Assembly: GCF_010686755.1 (NCBI RefSeq)
Contig: NZ_JAAGXA010000023.1
Location: 1 to 43,696 of the forward strand
Origin: Nocardioides zeae
GTDB lineage: Bacteria > Actinomycetota > Actinomycetes > Propionibacteriales > Nocardioidaceae
Direction: 5' to 3'
DNA length: 43,696 nucleotides
Shown here: in pieces, positions 15,760 through 24,012 of the stretch
How positions within the stretch are numbered: position 1 is the stretch's first letter
How the letters are laid out: each line of letters starts with the position of its first letter
Made by a program: the position numbers and the translations under genes
The notes under the pieces: generated by a model
Told to the model about the DNA's origin: nothing
The model's input: the letters and a program-made list of their open reading frames with translations, nothing else
Databases searched by the model: none

Positions 15760-16950
15760 CTAGAGCCCCACCCGGTCCGCCAGCTCCCGCGCCAGCGCGA
15801 AGGCCGACGTGGCCGCGGGCGACGGCGCGTTGCGCAGGTGGCTCACGACGCCGCCGGTCGTGGAGATGACGAAGTCGTCCACGAGGCGTCCGTCGCGGCC
15901 CACGGCCTGGGCCCGGACGCCGGCGTGCGTCGCGCCCGAGAGGTCGGCCGCCGTCAGCGAGGGGACGTAGCGTGCCGCCGCCGCCACGAACGCCCGCGGG
16001 CTGACGGCCATCCGCACCTCGGTGATGCCCGTGCGCCAGAACCGCCGCCCCACGCGCCACGTGCCAGGCCAGGCGAGCGCTGCCGCCGTCGGCACGAGCA
16101 TCGCCGTCGGGCCGAGGCTGGTCTCGCCGCCGATGTGCCGCGTCACGTGCACGCCGAGGAACGGCAGGGTCGGGTCCGGCACTGGGTAGACCATCCCCCG
16201 CACCACCGGCGGCTCGTCCGCGGGGCGCGGTCGCAGCACGAGGTAGGCACCCCGGAAGGGCACGATCCGCGGGTCAGCCGGGGCGCCCGAGCGGCGCGCG
16301 AGCCGGTCCGCCCGCAACCCGGCACACACGACGACGCGGGCGGCGCCCACGTGCGTCGTACCCCCGTCGTCGTCCGCCAGGTCCACCACCGCACCGTCGC
16401 CGCCCGGTCCGGGGGCGATGCCGGTGACCTCGGTGCCGAGCCGCACCTCGGCGCCCTCGGCCGCGATCTCCGCGGCGATCGCCCGGGCCACGGCGCCGTA
16501 GTCGACGATGCCCGTGCCGGGCGCGTGCAGCGCCGCGACCCCGGTGGCGAGCGGCTCGACCTCGCGGATGCCGGCGGCGTCGACGCGGCGCAGGCCCGGC
16601 ACCCGGTTGGCCCGTCCGCGGCGCTCCAGCTCGTCGAGCCGGCCGAGCTCGTGCTCGCCGAGCGCCACGACGAGCTTGCCGCAGCGCTCGTGGGGCAGGT
16701 CGTGCTGCTCGCAGTAGGCGTACATCTCGCGGGCGCCCTCGACGCACAGCCGCGCCTTCAGCGACCCCGGCTCGTAGTAGATCCCGCCGTGCACCACGCC
16801 CGAGTTGTGGCCGGTCTGGTGCGCGGCGACCTCGGTCTCCTTCTCGACGACCAGCACCCGCGCCCCGGGGCGCCGCCGCAGCGCCTCGCGCGCCACCGCG
16901 AGGCCGACGATGCCCGCGCCGACGACCACGACGTCGTACCTGTTCGCCAC
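15760..16950 (-). CDS. lhgO: L-2-hydroxyglutarate oxidase-like FAD-dependent oxidoreductase
   Basis: This 396-residue FAD enzyme of the DAO family most resembles LhgO, which oxidises L-2-hydroxyglutarate to 2-oxoglutarate. The N-terminus Tyr-Asp-Val-Val-Val-Val-Gly-Ala-Gly-Ile-Val-Gly-Leu-Ala is the FAD-binding Rossmann motif. It is followed by Glu-Lys-Glu and by His-Gln-Thr-Gly-His-Asn-Ser-Gly-Val-Val-His-Gly-Gly-Ile-Tyr-Tyr, the LhgO signature. The C-terminus has Asp-Phe-Val-Ile-Ser ... His-Leu-Arg-Asn-Ala-Pro-Ser-Pro-Ala-Ala-Thr. GTG at 16950 was chosen because the Rossmann strand begins right after it and ATCATG at 16957-16962 (CATGAT on the coding strand) is a -10 candidate six bases upstream. 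It is divergent from pucG across 142 bases that contain the purine-regulon boxes. Confidence 0.88.
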   Translation of the reverse strand: MANRYDVVVVGAGIVGLAVAREALRRRPGARVLVVEKETEVAAHQTGHNSGVVHGGIYYEPGSLKARLCVEGAREMYAYCEQHDLPHERCGKLVVALGEHELGRLDELERRGRANRVPGLRRVDAAGIREVEPLATGVAALHAPGTGIVDYGAVARAIAAEIAAEGAEVRLGTEVTGIAPGPGGDGAVVDLADDDGGTTHVGAARVVVCAGLRADRLARRSGAPADPRIVPFRGAYLVLRPRPADEPPVVRGMVYPVPDPTLPFLGVHVTRHIGGETSLGPTAMLVPTAAALAWPGTWRVGRRFWRTGITEVRMAVSPRAFVAAAARYVPSLTAADLSGATHAGVRAQAVGRDGRLVDDFVISTTGGVVSHLRNAPSPAATSAFALARELADRVGL

Positions 16951-17032
16951 GCGCCGATCATGCACCGCCCGGGCGACCGGCATCCACCGGACCGCCCGCA
17001 CTCACGCCGTCCGGCGGCCGAACGGCTGGCCC

Positions 17033-17085
17033 GAAACACACTGCCCCACCACCGAAACACACACGAAACGGCCGTTTCTTAGCGT
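17033..17085 (+). promoter_or_regulatory. Purine-regulon promoter of the pucG operon (GlnR-like box plus -10)
   Basis: GAAAC 17033-17037, sixteen bases, GAAAC 17054-17058, six bases, GAAAC 17065-17069, ten bases, TAGCGT 17080-17085 (-10). The ATG of pucG comes seven bases later, so the message is probably leaderless. The n16, n6 and n10 spacings all recur in the other purine promoters. GAAACGGCCGTTTC at 17065-17078 is also a perfect 14-base palindrome. The region is shared with the divergent lhgO gene. Confidence 0.66.
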
Positions 17086-17092
17086 CAGCCCC

Positions 17093-18385
17093 ATGACGCC
17101 GTCGTCCGGTCCCCCCGCCCTCCCCGCGCAGGTCAACCCACCGCCGCGCCTGCTCATGGGACCGGGCCCGATCGACGCCGACCCGCGCGTGCTGCGGGCG
17201 ATGGCGGCGCCGCTGGTGGGCCAGTACGACCCCGTCATGACGGGCTACATGACCGAGGTCATGGGCCTCTACCGCGGCGTGTTCCGCACGACCAACGAGC
17301 ACACGCTGCTCGTCGACGGCACGTCCCGGGCGGGCATCGAGGCGGCCCTCGTCAGCCTCCTCGAGCCAGGTGACCGGGTGCTCGTGCCGGTCTTCGGCCG
17401 CTTCGGCCACCTGCTCGTCGAGATCGCGGAGCGCTGCGGCGCCGAGGTCCACACCGTGGAGCGCCCGTGGGGCGAGGTCTTCGAGCCCGAGGAGCTGGAG
17501 GTGGCGGTCCGCGCCGTACGCCCCAAGGTCGTCGCCGTCGTCCAGGGCGACACGTCGACGACGATGTGCCAGCCGCTCGCCGACCTCGGCGAGATCTGCC
17601 GGCGCCACGACGCGCTCCTCTACTGCGACGCCACCGCCTCCCTCGGCGGGAACGCGTTCGAGACCGACGCGTGGGGCGTCGACGTCGCCAGCGCCGGGCT
17701 GCAGAAGTGCCTCGGCGGCCCCTCCGGCAGCGCCCCGATCACGATCGGCGAGCGCGCGGTCGCGGTCATCGACGGCCGCCGGCACGTCGAGGCGGGCATC
17801 CGCGAGGAGTCCGACGTCGCACGCGAGCGCGGGGTGCGGATCGCGTCGAACTACCTCGACCTCGCCCAGGTCATGGACTACTGGGGACCGCGCCGCCTCA
17901 ACCACCACACCGAGGCGACGAGCATGTTGTACGCGGCCCGCGAGTGCGCCCGCATCCTCCTGTCCGAGGGGGTCGACGCCGCGGTCGAGCGCCACCGCGT
18001 CCACGGCGCCGCGATGCTGGCGGGCGTCCGCGGGCTCGGGCTCGCCGTCTTCGGCGACGTCGCCCACAAGATGCACAACGTCGTGGCCGTCCACGTGCCC
18101 GACGGCGTCGTCGCCGACGACGTCCGGGGGGCGATGCTCACCGACTTCGGGATCGAGATCGGCACCTCGTTCGGGCCGTTGCACGGCAAGGTCTGGCGCA
18201 TCGGCACCATGGGCCACAACGCCCGCCGGGACGCCGTGCTCCTCACGCTGGCCGCGCTCGAGCAGGTGCTCCGCGCGGCCGGCGCCCCGGTCGTCGCGGG
18301 CGGCGGGGTCGGCGCGGCGCTGGAGTCCTACGCCGACACGCCCCCAGGACCGACCCCCGACACCACCCCGGGCGCCGCCGCGTGA
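17093..18385 (+). CDS. pucG: (S)-ureidoglycine-glyoxylate aminotransferase
   Basis: This 430-residue PLP enzyme of the class V (alanine-glyoxylate aminotransferase) fold transfers the amino group of (S)-ureidoglycine to glyoxylate, giving oxalurate and glycine. Visible features are Met-Gly-Pro-Gly-Pro at 22-26, Leu-Val-Gly-Gln-Tyr-Asp-Pro at 41-47, Gly-Asp-Thr-Ser-Thr-Thr-Met-Cys-Gln-Pro at 152-161 and Lys205 in Gly-Leu-Gln-Lys-Cys-Leu-Gly-Gly-Pro-Ser-Gly as the PLP lysine. Cofactor-contact residues are those of PucG rather than serine-pyruvate enzymes. It is the first gene of a six-gene operon whose next gene, allC, overlaps it by four bases; AllC makes the ureidoglycine it uses. ATG at 17093 follows the -10 element at leaderless distance. 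Confidence 0.93.
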   Translation: MTPSSGPPALPAQVNPPPRLLMGPGPIDADPRVLRAMAAPLVGQYDPVMTGYMTEVMGLYRGVFRTTNEHTLLVDGTSRAGIEAALVSLLEPGDRVLVPVFGRFGHLLVEIAERCGAEVHTVERPWGEVFEPEELEVAVRAVRPKVVAVVQGDTSTTMCQPLADLGEICRRHDALLYCDATASLGGNAFETDAWGVDVASAGLQKCLGGPSGSAPITIGERAVAVIDGRRHVEAGIREESDVARERGVRIASNYLDLAQVMDYWGPRRLNHHTEATSMLYAARECARILLSEGVDAAVERHRVHGAAMLAGVRGLGLAVFGDVAHKMHNVVAVHVPDGVVADDVRGAMLTDFGIEIGTSFGPLHGKVWRIGTMGHNARRDAVLLTLAALEQVLRAAGAPVVAGGGVGAALESYADTPPGPTPDTTPGAAA

Positions 18386-19656
18386 GCGCGGAGGAGGTGC
18401 TGGCGCGCTGCAGCGAGCTCGACCTGTTCTCCGCCTCGACCACGGGGCTCGAGCGCACCCACCTGACCCCCGAGCACGCGCTGGCCAACCGTCGTGTGGC
18501 GGCCTGGCTCGCCGAGGCCGGGATGCACACCTGGCAGGACGCCGCGGGCAACCAGTGCGGCCGCATCGAGGGCCGCACCCCGGGGCTGCCCGCCCTGGTG
18601 CTCGGCTCCCACGTCGACACGGTGCCCGACGCGGGCAGCTACGACGGCATGCTCGGCGTCGTCATGGCGATCGACGTGGCGCGCAGCCTCGCCGCGGAGG
18701 TCGCGACCTGGCCGTGCGCGCTCGAGGTCGTGGCGTTCTCCGACGAGGAGGGCACCCGGTTCGGCACGGCCCTGCTGGGCAGCAAGGCCTTCTCGGGCCA
18801 GTGGGACGACACGTTCTGGGACCTCCGCGACCGCGAGGGCGTCACGCTCCACCAGGCCTACCTCGACTTCGGCCTCGACCCGCGCCGCCACCACGAGGCG
18901 GCCCGGGACCCGGGGTCGCTGGTCGGCTACCTCGAGGCCCACATCGAGCAGGGCCCCTACCTCGAGGCCGCGGACGCCTCGCTCGGCTACGTCACGACGA
19001 TCGCCGGCGCCCGCCGCTTCCGCCTCACCGTGCACGGGGAGGCCCGGCACGCGGGCGGCACGCCGTACGAGCGCCGCAAGGACGCCCTCGTCGGCGCCAG
19101 CCTCGCCATCACCGCGATCGAGCGCATCGCCCGCGAGCGCGGCGTGATCGCGACCGTCGGCCGCATCGAGGCGAGCCCCGGTGCGGTGAACGTCATCGCC
19201 GGCCGGGCCGACCTCAGCCTCGACCTCCGCGCCCCCCTGGACAGCGCCCGCGACGCGGCCTGGGACGTGATGGCGGCCGACATCGCCGCCACCTGCACCG
19301 CCCGCGGCCTGCGCTTCGAGGCGATCGAGACCCACGCGGCGCCCGCCGCGCCCTGTGCCGGCTGGCTGCAGCAGGCGGTGCGCGACGGCATCGCCCGCAC
19401 CGGCGACCCCGACCCCATGGCGCTGTGGAGCCGGGCCGGGCACGACGCCATGGCCGTCGCCCGCGTCACCGACATCGGGATGCTCTTCCTCCGCTGCTTC
19501 GACGGGATCAGCCACCACCCCGGCGAGGACGTCCGCGAGGTCGACGTCGCCGCCGGGCTCGTCGCCCTGGAGGAGGCGGTGCGTTCCGCCGTCCGCGCGT
19601 ACGACGCGGGAGCGACCACCGCCGTGCCCTCGCCCGCCGTCGGGCTGGGGGTGTGA
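18382..19656 (+). CDS. allC: Allantoate amidohydrolase (M20 family)
   Basis: This 424-residue binuclear metallohydrolase of the M20 peptidase-like amidohydrolases converts allantoate to (S)-ureidoglycine with release of ammonia and CO2. Metal ligands include His77 (Gly-Ser-His-Val-Asp-Thr-Val), Asp88 (Tyr-Asp-Gly), Glu122/123 (Ser-Asp-Glu-Glu-Gly-Thr-Arg-Phe), His187 (Ala-His-Ile-Glu-Gln-Gly-Pro) and a late His in Ser-His-His-Pro-Gly-Glu-Asp. The lid domain carries Gly-Glu-Ala-Arg-His-Ala-Gly-Gly-Thr-Pro. The family also contains ureidopropionase- and N-carbamoyl-amino-acid hydrolase-like members, but the position between pucG and xanthine-oxidation genes makes allantoate the likely substrate. 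GTG at 18382 overlaps the pucG stop (GTGA). Confidence 0.9.
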   Translation: MSAEEVLARCSELDLFSASTTGLERTHLTPEHALANRRVAAWLAEAGMHTWQDAAGNQCGRIEGRTPGLPALVLGSHVDTVPDAGSYDGMLGVVMAIDVARSLAAEVATWPCALEVVAFSDEEGTRFGTALLGSKAFSGQWDDTFWDLRDREGVTLHQAYLDFGLDPRRHHEAARDPGSLVGYLEAHIEQGPYLEAADASLGYVTTIAGARRFRLTVHGEARHAGGTPYERRKDALVGASLAITAIERIARERGVIATVGRIEASPGAVNVIAGRADLSLDLRAPLDSARDAAWDVMAADIAATCTARGLRFEAIETHAAPAAPCAGWLQQAVRDGIARTGDPDPMALWSRAGHDAMAVARVTDIGMLFLRCFDGISHHPGEDVREVDVAAGLVALEEAVRSAVRAYDAGATTAVPSPAVGLGV

Positions 19657-20477
19657 GCACCGTGCGCATCGACGAGCGGATCGCGACCCACCGCGGCGCG
19701 CTGTCCCCGCAGGAGCGGCGGGCGGCCGACACCCTGCTGGAGCACCTCGACGACCTGGCGACCTACCGGGCGGCCGAGCTCGCCGACCTCGCCGGGGTCT
19801 CCAAGGCGACGATGAGCCGGCTGTTCCGCAGCCTCGGCTACAGCGACTTCGACGAGGTGCGCGAGCACCTCCGCGCGATCCGCTCCATCGGCGAGCCGCG
19901 CGCCACCGACGGCCCCGCGAGCCTGCCGGTCCACGCGCGGGCGGAGGCCGCGGCGATCGCCGCGGCGCTGTCCCGGCCGGCGATCGCCGACGCCGTCGCC
20001 GCCCTCGCCGACGCCGCGCACGTCCACGTCGTCGGCTGGCGCAACAGCCACGTCGTCGCCCTGCACCTGCGCCAGCAGCTCGTGCAGGCCCGGCCCCACG
20101 TCCGGCTGGCACCGGCCCCGGGCCAGGTGGTCGGCGAGGAGCTCGCCGACATCGAGCCCGGCGACGTCGTCGTGGTCGTCGGCTTCCGACGCCGCCCGGC
20201 CGGGTTCGGGGCGTTCCTCGCCGAGGTCGCGCGCACCGGCGCCCGGGTCGTCCTCGTCGGCGACCCCAGCGCGGCGGAGCACCTCGGCCGCATCGGCGCT
20301 GCCGGCATCTGGGTCGAGTGTCCCGTGGGGACCGACCTCGCGTTCGACTCCTACGCCGCGGCGATGAGCCTCGTCGCCGTGCTCGCCGACGGGGTCCTCG
20401 CCCGCCGCGGCGCCGCCGGTCGCGAGCGCGTCACCAGCATCTCCGCGACCTACCAGCGCCTGGCGGAGGTGGAGTGA
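19653..20477 (+). CDS. RpiR-family transcriptional regulator (HTH plus SIS)
   Basis: This is a 274-residue regulator. Residues 1-75 form the RpiR helix-turn-helix (Leu-Ser-Pro-Gln-Glu-Arg-Arg-Ala-Ala ... Glu-Leu-Ala-Asp-Leu-Ala-Gly-Val-Ser-Lys-Ala-Thr-Met-Ser-Arg-Leu-Phe-Arg). Residues about 120-250 form a SIS domain (Val-His-Val-Val-Gly-Trp-Arg-Asn-Ser ... Asp-Val-Val-Val-Val-Val-Gly-Phe-Arg-Arg-Arg). SIS domains normally bind sugar phosphates; here the usual Gly-x-Gly-x-Ser phosphate loop reads Gly-Trp-Arg-Asn-Ser, suggesting another ligand. It is embedded in the pucG operon with a four-base overlap before and one base after, so it is probably a local, autoregulated controller of purine genes. 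Its operator and ligand are not evident. Confidence 0.88.
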   Translation: MSTVRIDERIATHRGALSPQERRAADTLLEHLDDLATYRAAELADLAGVSKATMSRLFRSLGYSDFDEVREHLRAIRSIGEPRATDGPASLPVHARAEAAAIAAALSRPAIADAVAALADAAHVHVVGWRNSHVVALHLRQQLVQARPHVRLAPAPGQVVGEELADIEPGDVVVVVGFRRRPAGFGAFLAEVARTGARVVLVGDPSAAEHLGRIGAAGIWVECPVGTDLAFDSYAAAMSLVAVLADGVLARRGAAGRERVTSISATYQRLAEVE

Positions 20478-21337
20478 TGGACCTCGCCGAGCTCCGCGGC
20501 GTGCGGGTCCCCCGCACCCTCGACGAGGCGTGGCTGCAGCCCGGGGAGGCGTGGCTCGCCGGCGGGTCGTGGCTCTACTCGACCCCGCAGCCCCACCTGC
20601 GCGGCCTCGTCGACCTCGCCGGCCTGGGCTGGTCGGCCGTGGCGCCGGTCCCGGCGGCCGACGGTCCCGGCCTGACGATCGGCGCGACCTGCACCGTCGC
20701 CGGCCTCCTGGCCGCGACCGCCCCGTGGGCCGCGGAACCCGGCCGCGCGAGCGCGGCCTCCCTGGTGCGCCGGTGCGCCGACGCGTTCCTCATGTCGTTC
20801 AAGGTGCAGGAGGTCGCGACCATCGGCGGCAACATCTGCCTCGGCCTGCCGGCGGGCGCGATGACGTCGCTGGCCGTCGCCCTCGACGCGCGGGCGACGC
20901 TGCTGGCGGCCGACGGCGGCTCCCGCGTCGTACCCGTCGCCGACCTCGTCACCGGCCCCGGCCGCACCGACCGGCGTCCCGAGGAGCTGCTCCGCGGGCT
21001 CGAGGTGGACGCGGCGGCGCTGACCGCGACGTACGCCGTCCGCACCCTCTCCCTCACCCCCGTCGGCCGCTCGGCCGCCGTCGTCGTCGGTCGCCGCGAC
21101 GCGCCGTCCGGTGCCTGCGCCCTCAGCGTGACCGCCGCGACCGACCGACCCGTCGTGCTGCGCTTCGCGGGCCTGCCCGGCAGCGAGGAGCTCGCGGCGG
21201 CGGTGGCGGGCATCGCCGACGAGCGGTGGTACGCCGACCCCCACGGCGCCCCCGACTGGCGCGCCCACGTCACCGGCGTGCTCGCCCGCGAGGTGCTCGA
21301 CGAGCTCCACGCCGGAGTCCGGGAGGCCGCCGCGTGA
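20477..21337 (+). CDS. Xanthine dehydrogenase-type FAD-binding subunit
   Basis: This is a 286-residue medium (FAD) subunit of a molybdenum hydroxylase. It has the N-terminal FAD motif Trp-Leu-Ala-Gly-Gly-Ser-Trp-Leu at about 26-33, Ile-Gly-Ala-Thr-Cys-Thr-Val in the early core, and the second motif Val-Ala-Thr-Ile-Gly-Gly-Asn-Ile-Cys-Leu near residue 115. It lacks the extra Cys cluster of 4-hydroxybenzoyl-CoA reductases. It carries electrons from the molybdenum subunit (next gene) to NAD+ or another acceptor. The ATG overlaps the regulator's stop by one base (TGATG), and the stop overlaps the next start by four. The arrangement of a separate FAD subunit with a fused Fe-S/Mo subunit matches YgfM/XdhD of E. 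coli. Confidence 0.87.
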   Translation: MDLAELRGVRVPRTLDEAWLQPGEAWLAGGSWLYSTPQPHLRGLVDLAGLGWSAVAPVPAADGPGLTIGATCTVAGLLAATAPWAAEPGRASAASLVRRCADAFLMSFKVQEVATIGGNICLGLPAGAMTSLAVALDARATLLAADGGSRVVPVADLVTGPGRTDRRPEELLRGLEVDAAALTATYAVRTLSLTPVGRSAAVVVGRRDAPSGACALSVTAATDRPVVLRFAGLPGSEELAAAVAGIADERWYADPHGAPDWRAHVTGVLAREVLDELHAGVREAAA

Positions 21338-24012
21338 TCGAGGTCAACGGCGCTCCCGTCGACGCGTCGACCGCGCACCCGGGCCAGTGCCTGCGCACGT
21401 TCCTGCGCGACACCGGGCACCTCGACGTGCGCAAGGGCTGCGACGCCGGCGACTGCGGGGCGTGCAGCGTGCTCGTCGACGGCACCCCGCTGCACTCCTG
21501 CCTCGTGCCGGTGCACCGCGCCGACGGTCGCTCCGTCACGACCGCCGCCGGTCTCGGCACGCCCGAGGAGCCGCACCCCGTGCAGCAGCGCTTCGCCGCG
21601 GCGGCCGGGTTCCAGTGCGGGTTCTGCACGGCGGGGTACGTCGTGACCGCGGCCGCGCTCGCCGGCCCGGACGGGACGGTGGTCGAGGACGGCGATGCCC
21701 TGGCCCGGAGGTTCAAGGGCAACCTGTGCCGCTGCACGGGCTACCGCTCGATCCGCGACGCCCTGGCGGGCCGGACCAACGTCTCCGGGGCCTGCAGCGC
21801 CGTCGGCTCCTCGCTGCCGGCCCCGGCGGCGCCCCGCGTCGTGACCGGCCGCGAGCCCTTCACGCTCGACCTGCCCGGCACCGACGTGCTCCACGTCGCG
21901 CTCGTGCAGAGCACCGCGCCGCACGCACGGATCACCATCGACACGCGCGCGGCCGAGGCGGTGCCCGGGGTGCGCTTCGTGCTGACGCACCGCGACGTAC
22001 CGGCCACCCTCTTCTCCACCGGCCGCCACCAGAGCCGGCTCGACGACCCCGACGACACCCGCGTCCTCGACGACGTCGTGCGCTTCGTGGGCCAGCGCGT
22101 GGCCGCCGTCGTGGCCGAGACGCCGCAGGCGGCGGAGGAGGCGGCGCGGCTCGTCGTCGTGGCGTACGACGCGCTCCCCGCCGTCCACGACCCCGAGGCC
22201 GCCCGCGCGCCCGGCGCCCCGCTGCTGCACGGCGACAAGGACCCGGTCGCGTGCCGGATCAGCGACCCGGCCCGCAACGTGGTCGCCCAGACGCACGGCG
22301 AGGTCGGTGACGTGGCGGCGGGGCTCGCCGATGCCGCCCACCGGGTGCGCGGCACCTGGCAGACCGCCCGCGTCAGCCACGCGGCCCTCGAGACCCACGG
22401 GGCGCGGGCGTGGGTCGAGCCCGATGGCACCCTCGTCGTCCGCACGTCGACCCAGGTGCCGTTCCTCGTGCGCGACGAGCTCGCCCGGCTCCTCGACCGC
22501 GACCCCGCGACCGTCCGGGTCGTCGCCGCGCGGGTGGGCGGCGGCTTCGGCGGCAAGCAGGAGCTGCTCGTCGAGGACCTCGCGGCCGTCGCGGCGCTGC
22601 GCACGGCCGCCGAGGGCGACCCCCGGCCGGTGCAGCTCGAGCTCACCCGGCCCGAGCAGTTCACGATGGTGCCGTGCCGGCACCCGATGCGCGTCACGGT
22701 CGAGCTCGGCGCCGACGCCGACGGGGTGCTGACGGCGATGGCGGTCGACGTGCTCTCCGACACCGGCGCCTACGGCAACCACGGTCCCGGCGTGCTGTTC
22801 CACGGCTGCCACGAGTCGGTCGCGCTCTACCGCTGCGCCAACAAGCGGGTGGACGCCGAGGCGGTCTACACCAACAACCTGCCCTCGGGCGCCTTCCGCG
22901 GCTACGGGCTCGGCCAGGTCGTGCTCGGCATCGAGTCCGCCCTCGACGAGCTCGCCCGCGAGGTCGGGATCAGCCCGTTCGAGGTCCGGCGGCGCAACGC
23001 CGTCGTGCCCGGCGACGCGTTCGTCGTCAACGGCCCGCCCGACACCGACCTCGAGCACACGGGCGACGGGTTCGCGCAGTGCCTCGACCTCGTCGAGGGG
23101 CACCTGGCGGAGACCGCGCCCGTCGACGCCGACCGGGTCCCGGTCCGGCCCGACGGCACGCCGTGGCTCGTCGGGGAGGGCGTGGCCGCCGCGATGATCG
23201 CGACCATCCCGCCGCGCGGTCACCACAGCAACGCCACCCTCACCCTCACCCCCGACGGGGTCGTCACGCTCGACGTGGGCACGGCCGAGTTCGGCAACGG
23301 CACCGCGACGGTCCACACGCAGCTGGTGGCCTCCGCCCTCGGCGTACCGGCCCACCAGGTGCGCCTGCGCACCGCCGACACCGCGACCGCCGGCTTCGAC
23401 ACCGGGGCCTACGGGTCGACCGGGTCGGTCGTGGCCGGTACGGCGGTGGCGCGGGCCGCGACGTCCCTCCGGGCCCTGCTGGACGCGGCCGGCGGCGACC
23501 CCGCCCGGCTGGACCGGCCGCTCGTCGCCCACGGCTCGTGCGACGGCTCGCCGCGCTCCGTCGCCTTCAACGTGCACGGCTTCCGCGTCGCGGTCGACCC
23601 GCGCACCGGCGAGGTCCGCGTGCTGACCTCGGTGCAGGGCGTCGACGCGGCCGTCGTGCTCAATCCCGAGCAGCTCCGCGGCCAGGTCGAGGGCGGTGTC
23701 GCCCAGGGCCTGGGCAGTGCGCTGCAGGAGGAGGTCGTGCTCGTCGACGGCGTCCCCACGACGGCGGCGTTCCGCGACTACCGGGTGCCGAACATGGCCG
23801 ACGTGCCGCCCACGACGGTGCTGTTCGCCGCGACCGTCGACCCGCTCGGCCCGGCCGGCGCGAAGTCGATGAGCGAGGCGCCCTACAACCCCGTCGCCCC
23901 CGCCCTCGCCAACGCCGTGCGCGACGCGCTCGGCGTGCGGCCCCACGAGATCCCGATGAGCCGCGACCGCGTGTGGCGGCTGGCCCGAACGTCCCCCCGA
24001 GGAGAGCAATGA
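21334..24012 (+). CDS. Xanthine dehydrogenase-type fused [2Fe-2S]/molybdopterin subunit
   Basis: This is an 892-residue subunit. Residues 1-150 hold two [2Fe-2S] centres: Cys36, Cys41, Cys44 and Cys56 (plant-ferredoxin type), then Cys95, Cys98, Cys132 and Cys134. Residues about 165-892 form the molybdenum domain with Gly-Gly-Gly-Phe-Gly-Gly-Lys-Gln, the Phe-Arg-Gly-Tyr-Gly segment whose Arg corresponds to the purine-binding Arg of xanthine oxidases, and Ala-Lys-Ser-Met-Ser-Glu-Ala-Pro near the C-terminus with the catalytic Glu. With the FAD subunit it would oxidise hypoxanthine/xanthine to urate. No sulfurase-type maturation factor (XdhC) lies in the window. GTG at 21334 overlaps the FAD gene, and ATGA couples it to guaD. 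Hypoxanthine/xanthine specificity rests on context. Confidence 0.88.
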   Translation: MIEVNGAPVDASTAHPGQCLRTFLRDTGHLDVRKGCDAGDCGACSVLVDGTPLHSCLVPVHRADGRSVTTAAGLGTPEEPHPVQQRFAAAAGFQCGFCTAGYVVTAAALAGPDGTVVEDGDALARRFKGNLCRCTGYRSIRDALAGRTNVSGACSAVGSSLPAPAAPRVVTGREPFTLDLPGTDVLHVALVQSTAPHARITIDTRAAEAVPGVRFVLTHRDVPATLFSTGRHQSRLDDPDDTRVLDDVVRFVGQRVAAVVAETPQAAEEAARLVVVAYDALPAVHDPEAARAPGAPLLHGDKDPVACRISDPARNVVAQTHGEVGDVAAGLADAAHRVRGTWQTARVSHAALETHGARAWVEPDGTLVVRTSTQVPFLVRDELARLLDRDPATVRVVAARVGGGFGGKQELLVEDLAAVAALRTAAEGDPRPVQLELTRPEQFTMVPCRHPMRVTVELGADADGVLTAMAVDVLSDTGAYGNHGPGVLFHGCHESVALYRCANKRVDAEAVYTNNLPSGAFRGYGLGQVVLGIESALDELAREVGISPFEVRRRNAVVPGDAFVVNGPPDTDLEHTGDGFAQCLDLVEGHLAETAPVDADRVPVRPDGTPWLVGEGVAAAMIATIPPRGHHSNATLTLTPDGVVTLDVGTAEFGNGTATVHTQLVASALGVPAHQVRLRTADTATAGFDTGAYGSTGSVVAGTAVARAATSLRALLDAAGGDPARLDRPLVAHGSCDGSPRSVAFNVHGFRVAVDPRTGEVRVLTSVQGVDAAVVLNPEQLRGQVEGGVAQGLGSALQEEVVLVDGVPTTAAFRDYRVPNMADVPPTTVLFAATVDPLGPAGAKSMSEAPYNPVAPALANAVRDALGVRPHEIPMSRDRVWRLARTSPRGEQ

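Noticed and set aside
20575..24009. A minus-strand frame open for over 1,100 codons opposite the Xdh genes
   Set aside because: It is antisense to well-recognised enzymes, has Arg/Gly/Ala-biased content without domains, and follows from the strong third-position GC bias.
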